Assembly: GCA_016839865.1 (NCBI GenBank)
Contig: JAEOTN010000417.1
Location: forward strand, 1-8,087
DNA length: 8,087 nt
Direction: 5' to 3'
From: Promethearchaeota archaeon
GTDB taxonomy: Archaea; Asgardarchaeota; Lokiarchaeia; Sigynarchaeales; MK-D1
The notes below the pieces were generated by a model. That model searched no databases and was not told where the DNA came from. It was given only the letters and a program-made list of their open reading frames with translations. Both the position numbers and the translations under genes were made by a program. Of this stretch, positions 1 to 6,377 are shown piece after piece (the first letter of the stretch is position 1; every line of letters begins with the position of its first letter).

Positions 1-116
1 GCAAAATCATCATACCATGAATCCATCACATGAATTTTAATAAATAGTAAAACTATAATCTTATTGTTTGACAAACAAAAGATCTATCATTGGTAACTAG
101 GGGCGCTAAATTTTCA
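1..116. promoter_or_regulatory. Left-edge leader region with AT-rich promoter candidates
   Basis: No gene can be supported here. All three forward frames meet a stop within about 40 bases, so at most the last few codons of an upstream gene could be present. Two AT-rich boxes could act as the TATA element for the first gene: TTTTAATAAAT at 35-45 and ACTATAATC at about 52-60. The first would place transcription start near 66, giving a leader of about 50 nt to the ATG at 117. The second would place it near 82. A GGGG at 100-103 is too far from the ATG to be a convincing ribosome-binding site. The assignment is tentative. Confidence 0.35.
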
Positions 117-2594
117 ATGAGAATCCACGACAAGACTGCGGCAATATTTCAAGCACATTTTCCTACCTTGGGAGAACGAATCCATAATCGCATCTATCTC
201 TATCTCGAAGAAATGCTGTATAATGCAGATATTGATTTGGATGCAGCAATAGATTACAGCAATGATGATTACAAGGAAGTACTATCTCGTATAGTTAGTT
301 TATTACGAACTGGACTTAATAAATTGGGAATAGGATTTAATCGAATTGATTCAGAATTTCAAAAAGAACATGGCACCAGTCTGCATTTCAAACGTGCTGT
401 GGAGCTGCTTAATTATAAGGAATGGGTATACAAGAAACTGAACAAAACTATTGATGAACTCCTCTTCAGTGAAATTCTATATTATTTTGTCGATAAAGAA
501 AATTGTATTCTCACTCATTTTACTGAATTGGAATTATTTGATGATGATATCCTAGCAAGATTTGATGAAATCAGAGAAAGATATCCAAATCTGATTACAT
601 ATCTCAATTGGGATTTTAATTTAAGCAAAACTCTCTTGGAAAATCTCTTTACAAACGATAATTTTGAGCAAATTTTTAAATTTGAGGATTCTGAGCAAGA
701 TCTTCAGAACTTATATACAATGTATAATTTAGCCTTGAATCTAGACTTACCTCGTGTGAATATTTCCTCTGGAATTGATTATCTAATGAGGAAAACTAAC
801 ATTTGGAGTTCAATAAATGAAAATGTGTCAGTCCTACGTCCCTTAACATTGTATGCAGGCACGCATTTAGCGATACAAAATGGGATCTCTATCAACACAT
901 CTGTTTGTTCGGACGAACTTTTTACGTTAATTCATGCTATTGTCAATGTACTTAAAGATCCTGTGTTTTCTGATCCTTACAAGGTTCATTATATTGTATC
1001 TACTGCAAAACTTCTCGGGATTGATTTTGATGAAAATACTGTAACTGGTTTAGTTTCTCAAGATTATAATAGTACCTCCAAAGATAATCTCGAATTACAC
1101 ACAACCGATAGGCTTGCACTCATACTCTTGATTTATAAAGAATTAGGCCACTCAGAAAAACTCACAGCTGAAGCTCGTTACGCAATATTAAATATAATAA
1201 ATGAACGTGCTCAAAATGAAACTGCATTCTGGACAATGGAATCGATTTGGGGATTACTTAATATCATGCTAGAGACTAAAACAATTGAGATCCCTACGAT
1301 TGGTGATATTTTAGAATTTACAATAACTCGAATGCAGGAATTGGCTGAAAATCTAAAATCCCTAGATCAAGTAAATACAATTGCGAAGATCTATTTGGGA
1401 ACTCAGATTATGAAATTGATCAGTCATCATTTCAATGCAGAGGTAGTTAAAGGTCTTGAGCAATATTTGTTTAATGAATTACGACTTGAGCACAAAGCAA
1501 TTCCTAAGGAAATGATAGAATCGCTGATTAAAGAGGTAGAAAGACCAAAGGGTCAGGTCATCAAAGTAAAAGAGTTAGGATTAGCAGATACATTTACATC
1601 AGAACTCGAAAAACTGCAACAGATTCAAGATAAGAAACAACAAACTCAGGAATCCGATGTTGCATCAATCCAGCGGAAAACCCAAGATACTGAATTTGAA
1701 TATTCCTTAGATAACTCTCCTCAATTAATATTAACATACTTAGTCAATCCGGCAAGTATTTCAAAGAAATATCTTGACGAAATCAATTTCAATTATGAAG
1801 CAATTGTAAATCCACCTGATCATATTTACGATAGTCTACAAAAGTTTCATGAATATATAATGATAGAACGATTGCTTAAGCTGGGGCATCATTTCACTAA
1901 AAAACAAGTGTTAAACCTAACAAAACCATTTCTGAAAGGAAGTGCATTTGGTGAAAAAGACGCAACATCTCCTGACGTTGTCAGTACTTATTATGGACTA
2001 TCTATCTATCAAGAATATAACATGCTGAAACTTGTGGATCTTAATGGAATTCATTATTATTTAATGAAAGAACTAAAAGAATTCAACTCAATGAACTTAT
2101 ATCAGAATGAAAAGCTCTTCCTTTCCCTGAAAGTGCTAGAACAAGAGAACATCAAGATCAGTAAATCTAATGAACTGGTTGACAAGATTACAAACTCCGA
2201 TTTCTCTGAATATCAAGGATATAATCCGCTTCTCGAAATGACAGGGCAGATTCTCGCTTTACATATGATAGGTGAGGATTTCAATCGCCAACAAATGGAA
2301 TCTAAATATATGGATTTAGTAATTGATGAGATCGATGAACAAGGATGTATAAAGCAAACAATCACAGACACAGCAAAGGTATTAATCACGATTGGATTAT
2401 TTGGGGCGTATGATCGATATTATGAAATCTGTGAGAAAATGGTTAATTTCATCATTGAGGAAGGTGTATATTTCGACCCTGATCAAGTAGAACGCGCAAC
2501 ATCTTGGGCAAATGAAGATTTAGAATATGAAATTGAATTAACTCGAAGTTATTGGGCTTTAGTAGCATTGATGATCTTTAATCCTGTAGAATAA
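117..2594 (+). CDS. Large helical protein with C-terminal alpha/alpha-toroid (prenyltransferase-like) region, function unknown
   Basis: I do not recognise this 825-residue protein as a named gene. It is almost entirely amphipathic helix, with no signal peptide, no membrane segment and no cysteine-cluster motif. Residues about 575-820 show the helix-pair pattern of prenyltransferase/terpene-cyclase toroids. A stretch TSPDVVSTYYGLSIYQEYN (about 617-635) is followed by short hydrophobic helices each ending near a turn. Residues about 325-395 (TTDRLALILLIYKELGH, then FWTMESIWGLLNIM) look similar, so the protein may hold two related helical lobes. The lobes are separated by a polar, Gln/Lys-rich linker at about 491-526. 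I see no catalytic Asp box or zinc-ligand set, so a binding or scaffolding role is as likely as an enzyme. The frame is open back to a TTG at 90, but I prefer the ATG at 117, where a plausible amphipathic helix begins. The next gene starts 44 nt downstream on the same strand. Confidence 0.75.
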   Translation: MRIHDKTAAIFQAHFPTLGERIHNRIYLYLEEMLYNADIDLDAAIDYSNDDYKEVLSRIVSLLRTGLNKLGIGFNRIDSEFQKEHGTSLHFKRAVELLNYKEWVYKKLNKTIDELLFSEILYYFVDKENCILTHFTELELFDDDILARFDEIRERYPNLITYLNWDFNLSKTLLENLFTNDNFEQIFKFEDSEQDLQNLYTMYNLALNLDLPRVNISSGIDYLMRKTNIWSSINENVSVLRPLTLYAGTHLAIQNGISINTSVCSDELFTLIHAIVNVLKDPVFSDPYKVHYIVSTAKLLGIDFDENTVTGLVSQDYNSTSKDNLELHTTDRLALILLIYKELGHSEKLTAEARYAILNIINERAQNETAFWTMESIWGLLNIMLETKTIEIPTIGDILEFTITRMQELAENLKSLDQVNTIAKIYLGTQIMKLISHHFNAEVVKGLEQYLFNELRLEHKAIPKEMIESLIKEVERPKGQVIKVKELGLADTFTSELEKLQQIQDKKQQTQESDVASIQRKTQDTEFEYSLDNSPQLILTYLVNPASISKKYLDEINFNYEAIVNPPDHIYDSLQKFHEYIMIERLLKLGHHFTKKQVLNLTKPFLKGSAFGEKDATSPDVVSTYYGLSIYQEYNMLKLVDLNGIHYYLMKELKEFNSMNLYQNEKLFLSLKVLEQENIKISKSNELVDKITNSDFSEYQGYNPLLEMTGQILALHMIGEDFNRQQMESKYMDLVIDEIDEQGCIKQTITDTAKVLITIGLFGAYDRYYEICEKMVNFIIEEGVYFDPDQVERATSWANEDLEYEIELTRSYWALVALMIFNPVE

Positions 2595-2603
2595 ACACAT
2601 ATT

Positions 2604-2623
2604 GATTTTTATTTTTATAAATT
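2604..2623 (+). promoter_or_regulatory. T-rich terminator / TATA-like overlap between genes 1 and 2
   Basis: The 44-nt gap contains GATTTTTATTTTTATAAATT. The T-runs begin about 12 nt after the first stop codon and resemble an archaeal oligo-T terminator. The 3' half, TTTATAAAT, is a TATA-like box centred about 22 nt before the ATG at 2639. That distance fits a leaderless or near-leaderless message for the second gene, and there is no Shine-Dalgarno sequence before that ATG. Whether the two genes are co-transcribed cannot be decided from sequence. Confidence 0.4.
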
Positions 2624-2638
2624 ACGAGCAAAGTTAGA

Positions 2639-3295
2639 ATGGAAGAACGATTCGAATTAGCAAATAATCTGAAAGTTTTGCGTTTTTCATGTACGAAATG
2701 TGGGAAATGTTGTAGTGATTCTAAAACATTTGTGAATCTTACCTATCAGGACATTCTACGCTTTCATAAAGGTCTAAAAATGGATTTGCAGGAACTAATG
2801 CAAGTTGTGGGTTTCTATACATACAAAAACGCGAATTTGGAAGAGTTTATGACTCAAATGGTGTATACTCCCATTGAAACAGAGCAAGGTTTAGCATATA
2901 TCGGTTTGATTAAAGATAAAGATTCACGATGTGTATTTCTGAATGAAGATAATACATGCAAAATACATCCTTATAGACCGAGCATATGCCGTTCTTTTCC
3001 TTTCACATATCTTATGAGTGAAGACAATAAAAAAATCTCGGGAACAATCGGATATACAAAAAAGGGAATTGATTATTGTCCTGGTATTAAAAAATCCGCT
3101 CCCATTATCAAGAAAAAAAAAATGGGGGAACTACTCGTCCAAAATCTAGCTGAAATTGCTGCGGATGGAAAAATGATAGAAGGCTGGAACAATATGGTTA
3201 GAACTAACCAAATTCCCGCCAAAGCTGGAAAATATGTCGCTGCAATATTGCTGATGGATGAAAAAATCAAAGAAAGTCAAGGTACCAAAAAATAA
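2639..3295 (+). CDS. YkgJ-family cysteine-cluster (CxxCxxCC) protein
   Basis: This 218-residue protein matches the YkgJ/UPF0153 family, described as zinc- or iron-chelating. The N-terminal signature C18-x2-C21-x2-C24-C25 (FSCTKCGKCC) is followed by C98, C107 and C117 in the family-typical block CxFL...TCKIHPYRPSICRSFPF (98-122). An extra C147 lies in DYCPGI. Eight cysteines in total could bind a metal ion or an Fe-S cluster. Family members are cytosolic and poorly characterised, so no reaction can be assigned. The C-terminal 60 residues beyond the cluster are basic and helical, including a KKKK stretch encoded by a ten-base A run. It starts at an ATG 44 nt after the toroid-like gene and may share its transcript. 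Its last codons double as the T-rich downstream tract of the facing HAD gene. Confidence 0.88.
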   Translation: MEERFELANNLKVLRFSCTKCGKCCSDSKTFVNLTYQDILRFHKGLKMDLQELMQVVGFYTYKNANLEEFMTQMVYTPIETEQGLAYIGLIKDKDSRCVFLNEDNTCKIHPYRPSICRSFPFTYLMSEDNKKISGTIGYTKKGIDYCPGIKKSAPIIKKKKMGELLVQNLAEIAADGKMIEGWNNMVRTNQIPAKAGKYVAAILLMDEKIKESQGTKK

Positions 3296-3298
3296 AAA
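3287..3298 (-). terminator. Oligo-T terminator for the HAD gene, inside the end of the YkgJ gene
   Basis: Read on the minus strand this is TTTTTATTTTTT, beginning 13 nt after the HAD stop codon. Archaeal RNA polymerase terminates at such T-tracts without a hairpin. It lies over the final lysine codons and stop of the convergent YkgJ gene, so the facing 3' ends overlap. Confidence 0.45.
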
Positions 3299-3310
3299 GT
3301 AAATAAAATT

Positions 3311-4021
3311 TCATTCTAACAACAAGAGTATTTCTGATAGCGATCCGATAATCTGACAATCGTATTTACTACCTTTGTTAGTGTCAATCAGAATTGGTAT
3401 TATTCCAGCATCCCTAGCTCCAATCACATCAGCGATATAAGAATCTCCTACATGAAATACATTTTTTGGAGACTTGATTTCCAATTCCTCTAGAGCAATT
3501 GCGAAAATTCCCGGATCCGGTTTCGCAACTCCTCGTTCCCCCGATAAAACAATAGATGAAAAAAATTGAGTTAAATTATTTTCTTCTAACATTTCATATC
3601 TGCGTGGAACTCCCTTTTCTCCTAAATTAGAAACAATTCCTAATTTAATACCTGCGTTTTTGAGAGTTTCGAGAGTTGAAAAAGCATCTGAGAATAATTT
3701 GAAATGATAGTATTCACGGTCTTGAAATCGTTTTGCAAGAGAATCTTTTGCTTCTTGAGAATGAAGACCTATAGTATCAAGTAAAAATTCATCTCCCTTT
3801 CTCCAATGCTCATCTGTAATCCAACCCGGTGTCCATGCTCCTAATTTCTCAAATAATGGAAGAAAATATTCTTCTTGTCTTTGGAATGCTTTGGAAAGGA
3901 TAGGATCCGTATCCAAGATGTTTTTACCGAATTCCCGAGCTACATTTCCAAGGATGGAAAAATTCGAAGGTTCATAATCAAAAAGAGTTCCTCCAAAATC
4001 AAATAACACGGCTTCGATCAT
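3311..4021 (-). CDS. HAD-superfamily hydrolase (HAD-IA type)
   Basis: The 236-residue length and all four HAD motifs fit a HAD subfamily IA enzyme with an alpha-helical cap after motif I. Motif I is FDFGGTL with nucleophile D8. Motif II is IVSNLG with S131. Motif III is K167 in AKPDPGIF. Motif IV is HVGDSYIADVIGARDAG with D193 and D198. The cap spans about residues 15-110. The position two after the nucleophile, normally Asp in phosphatases (DxDGT), is Gly10 here. The family acid/base is therefore missing, a state seen in dehalogenase-like and some other HAD-IA proteins, and the substrate is open (phosphoester hydrolysis, another activity or a non-catalytic role). ATG at 4021 is the first in-frame start, with no Shine-Dalgarno sequence. 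The gene is divergent from the FdhB-like gene and convergent with the YkgJ gene (15-nt gap). Confidence 0.9.
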   Translation of the reverse strand: MIEAVLFDFGGTLFDYEPSNFSILGNVAREFGKNILDTDPILSKAFQRQEEYFLPLFEKLGAWTPGWITDEHWRKGDEFLLDTIGLHSQEAKDSLAKRFQDREYYHFKLFSDAFSTLETLKNAGIKLGIVSNLGEKGVPRRYEMLEENNLTQFFSSIVLSGERGVAKPDPGIFAIALEELEIKSPKNVFHVGDSYIADVIGARDAGIIPILIDTNKGSKYDCQIIGSLSEILLLLE

Positions 4022-4121
4022 AACATGGTAAAATCTCTAACCTATTTCAAAATTGAGGTATAATTATTTTTTTAAACGGAGGTCATTTACAGAAATATAT
4101 CGAGTTTATTGGTTAATCAGC
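4022..4121. promoter_or_regulatory. Divergent promoter region between HAD and FdhB-like genes
   Basis: This 100-nt gap is AT-rich. It centres on TATAATTATT (4059-4068), which contains the perfect palindrome ATAATTAT at 4060-4067 and could serve as a TATA element in either direction. It lies about 39 nt from the HAD ATG and 55 nt from the GTG at 4122. A second candidate for the rightward gene is the T-run plus TTTAAAC at 4068-4077. A GGAGGT at 4078-4083 looks like a strong Shine-Dalgarno sequence, but no ATG, GTG or TTG in the downstream gene's frame lies at a usable distance. Confidence 0.45.
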
Positions 4122-5231
4122 GTGTCAGATTATTATCTCATTACATTTGCAGATTTCACAGAATTATTAAAATCACTCATTCGTGAAAAGGTTGTTGATA
4201 AGGTCATCAGTGGAGCGGGAAAAAGAAATCGCTTTCAGATTGCTCCGGTTTTAGAGTCGGATCCCAAGAAGTTAGAAGAGTTCCCCCTATCCCAGTTATT
4301 TATCTATAATTATGATCGCATCAATACAGCGTCAAAGTTCCTCCATAAAAAAGCTGGTGGTGCACTTAAGGAAAAACTAGCAATGATAGGACATGCATGT
4401 GATGCAAGAGCCCTAGTTGAATTGGGGAAGCGTCTTCAAGTAGACTTAGAGAACGTTTTCGTGATTGTGTTAGAGGATTTAGGAATAATTCAAGCTAAAG
4501 ATGTCGTAAAATTGCTAAAAGATGAGGGAATAAGTGCGGAAGATGTGATTGATGAATTTCTCACTGTGAGTGATTATTTCATAAAACTTAAAGATGGTAC
4601 GATAAAATCCTATCGCTTGGCAAACGAAATTAATATCTATCAAAATTGTAACCGGTGCTACTTCAAGAAATTAGATAAGAATTTTGATTTAGCGATCACC
4701 TGGATTTCTACTGAACCTTTCTCTCATGAATTAATCCTCAGAGTTGGTAGTGAAAAAGGAAGGCAATTCTTTTCTAAGTTAAACATAAAGAAAGTTGAAA
4801 TGGTTAAGGATAAAGCTGAAGAATTAGTTCAAAAACAAGCGGACATAAATGAGATATCTCGAATCCAACAAGTTCAAGATGTTTCTGAATTTCTGGCCTC
4901 TGATCGTATTCACGAATTAGCGAAATGCAATATGTGTGGTATTTGTATTACTAGTTGTCCAGTTTGCTTTTGTACGGATTGCGTATTAATCAAACAACGA
5001 AAAGAGAAGAATATAGACAACTTAACATATCAAATGACTCGGATAGCACACATTGGAGATTCTTGTGTTAATTGTGGAAAATGTTCTATGAATTGTCCTA
5101 TGCGACTCCCTTTATCGAAAATCTTCTATTCTATGTATGAAAAGGTTAAAGGGGAGTTTAAATATAAGACAGGTATGGAAAAGGATGATCCTATTCCACG
5201 ATCTTACACTGCCCTCGAACGTAGCGGATAG
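4122..5231 (+). CDS. FrhB/FdhB-like F420 hydrogenase/dehydrogenase beta-subunit family Fe-S protein
   Basis: The 369-residue protein has the layout of the coenzyme F420 hydrogenase/dehydrogenase beta-subunit family (FrhB, FdhB). An alpha/beta region contains GHACDARALVELGKR (about 90-104) and a CNRC pair (C176, C179). A C-terminal double [4Fe-4S] ferredoxin segment follows: C269-x2-C272-x2-C275-x3-C279-P, then CFCTDC (C282, C284, C287), then C315-x2-C318-x2-C321-x3-C325-P. FdhB-type proteins pass electrons between F420 or a flavin and the catalytic subunit of a formate dehydrogenase or hydrogenase, in the cytosol. No catalytic subunit or hydrogenase gene is in the window, so the partner and electron donor are unknown. 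The frame extends back to a TTG at 4053, but that lies upstream of the likely TATA box and adds an unremarkable 23 residues. I therefore choose the GTG at 4122, with moderate certainty. The stop codon directly abuts the stop of the facing sugar kinase. Confidence 0.85.
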   Translation: MSDYYLITFADFTELLKSLIREKVVDKVISGAGKRNRFQIAPVLESDPKKLEEFPLSQLFIYNYDRINTASKFLHKKAGGALKEKLAMIGHACDARALVELGKRLQVDLENVFVIVLEDLGIIQAKDVVKLLKDEGISAEDVIDEFLTVSDYFIKLKDGTIKSYRLANEINIYQNCNRCYFKKLDKNFDLAITWISTEPFSHELILRVGSEKGRQFFSKLNIKKVEMVKDKAEELVQKQADINEISRIQQVQDVSEFLASDRIHELAKCNMCGICITSCPVCFCTDCVLIKQRKEKNIDNLTYQMTRIAHIGDSCVNCGKCSMNCPMRLPLSKIFYSMYEKVKGEFKYKTGMEKDDPIPRSYTALERSG

Positions 5232-6209
5232 TTAATTTCTATTCGTCACAATAAATTTTTCTACTTCTTCTCGAGAATGTTCTGTCATCGGCCCGAACTG
5301 AGTAACTTTCAGTGCTCCTACTGCATTTGCAAATGTAAGACAGTGCTTTATCGGTTTTCCTGACAGATATTCGATCATAAACGCTCCTCCAAACGAATCT
5401 CCTGCACCAGTTGCATCAATTTCTTCAACTTCGAATCCATCCTCTGTAACAACTTCTGATTTAGATTTTTCTCTACCATATGCTGAAGCACCATTTTCCC
5501 CTTTTTTAAAAATAATATGTTTACATCGAAGAGCCATTGAAAAAATTCTTTGACATATATTGTATTCATCACTTTCTCCGGGACCTGCCAGCATTTCTGC
5601 TTCTTCCCCACTTGGAAATATGATCGTAGCTACTTCCATCACTGGTTTAATAATTTCTTTAATAATGTTGATATCCATCATCTCTGGTCGCAGATTTGGA
5701 TCGAACGAAATTTCTACATCAGGATTTGCTTGGAGAGCGGTTTTAATGGCTTTATATGCTGCTTTTCGCGAACTTAGTGATATGGAGAGTGCAGAACCCA
5801 TTATATGAAGAGCTTTCACGTTCTTGAAATATTCTGGATTAACATCATCCTCGCATGTCTCTCTTGCCGCTCCTCCCATAAAAATAAACTTTCTTGATTT
5901 GTCTTCATTATACTGAACGAAAGCAGCACCTGTATGGTTATCTGATGATCTGATTTGCGAAATTTCTATTCCATCGCGTAGCAATTTATCTAAGATGACT
6001 CTACCAAAATCATCCTTCCCAACAACACCGATGTATCCTACAGACAACTCAGTTCCTTCTGTCATTCGAGCTGCACTAGACGCAAATATTCCAGGAGCAC
6101 CCGAAGGATAAGGAGCTCGATATATTTCTCCGATTGCGGTGTGTGGTATACCAACTCTTTCTCGCATCACTTCTACCAATAATTCTCCAATTACGATGAT
6201 ATCAACCAT
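5232..6209 (-). CDS. PfkB-family (ribokinase-like) sugar kinase, tagatose-kinase-like
   Basis: The 325 residues make a full-length PfkB-family carbohydrate kinase that phosphorylates a sugar or sugar acid with ATP. The N-terminal GELLVEVM (8-15) and PYPSGAPGIF (33-42) form the substrate region. VGKDDFGR (63-70), DPNLRPEM (170-177) and the anion-hole/catalytic signature DATGAGDSFGGAF (265-277), with base D271, follow in the expected order. The GE-LVE-M plus PYPSGAP combination recalls bacterial tagatose-kinase-like members more than ribokinase or KDG kinase. That is recall of family style, and the true substrate is not determinable here. An AGGAG Shine-Dalgarno (5215-style spacing of 5 nt, at 6215-6219 on the minus strand) supports the ATG at 6209. 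The gene stands alone, with no sugar transporter or isomerase beside it. Confidence 0.92.
   Translation of the reverse strand: MVDIIVIGELLVEVMRERVGIPHTAIGEIYRAPYPSGAPGIFASSAARMTEGTELSVGYIGVVGKDDFGRVILDKLLRDGIEISQIRSSDNHTGAAFVQYNEDKSRKFIFMGGAARETCEDDVNPEYFKNVKALHIMGSALSISLSSRKAAYKAIKTALQANPDVEISFDPNLRPEMMDINIIKEIIKPVMEVATIIFPSGEEAEMLAGPGESDEYNICQRIFSMALRCKHIIFKKGENGASAYGREKSKSEVVTEDGFEVEEIDATGAGDSFGGAFMIEYLSGKPIKHCLTFANAVGALKVTQFGPMTEHSREEVEKFIVTNRN
5256..5271 (+). terminator. Possible pyrimidine-rich terminator of the FdhB-like gene, inside the kinase gene
   Basis: TTTTTCTACTTCTTCT begins 25 nt after the TAG of the FdhB-like gene. It is the first T-rich tract downstream, and it lies in the last codons of the convergent sugar kinase because there is no intergenic space. 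A run of five T followed by a mixed pyrimidine stretch is weak evidence. Confidence 0.25.
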
Positions 6210-6377
6210 TATCGCTCCTATTTTATCTGGGATATTTTATAAATTTTCAACGTTGCGATCTTCTCCCATTAGCTGAATTTACTCGTATTAACATAGACAA
6301 AACTAGTTTTTTTCTCATCCAGTTAAATATAAGAAGATTATTATAATGTGTAAACCTAAAATTGATTGGTGGAATGA
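6210..6377. promoter_or_regulatory. Divergent promoter region between sugar kinase and YjbQ-fusion genes
   Basis: This 168-nt gap holds the kinase Shine-Dalgarno (AGGAG on the minus strand, 6215-6219). It also holds an AT-rich block at 6231-6247, reading AATTTATAAAATATC on the minus strand, as the kinase TATA candidate. On the plus strand, TTAAATATA (6323-6331) would place transcription start near 6353, about 25 nt before the ATG at 6378. A second box, TTATTATAAT (6338-6347), would give a near-leaderless start. I see no tRNA, riboswitch-like fold or repeat in the middle section. Confidence 0.5.

Noticed and set aside
90..116. TTG at 90 as the start of the first gene
   Set aside because: TTG is a rare start, and the ATG nine codons later begins a plausible helical N-terminus. 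It is not excluded, because the AT-rich box near 52-60 could place transcription start just upstream of it.
3073..3270. A 65-codon minus-strand open frame with hydrophobic stretches inside the YkgJ gene
   Set aside because: It is antisense to the conserved cysteine-cluster gene, and its hydrophobicity comes from the complement of Lys/Asn-rich codons.
4053..4121. TTG at 4053 as the start of the FdhB-like gene
   Set aside because: It precedes the TATA-like boxes of the divergent gap, and the added 23 residues resemble nothing in the family. The GTG at 4122 gives a normal family length.
5375..5808. Overlapping open frames on both strands inside the sugar kinase gene
   Set aside because: They are out-of-frame shadows of a clearly recognisable PfkB kinase, with no motif or ribosome-binding signal of their own.
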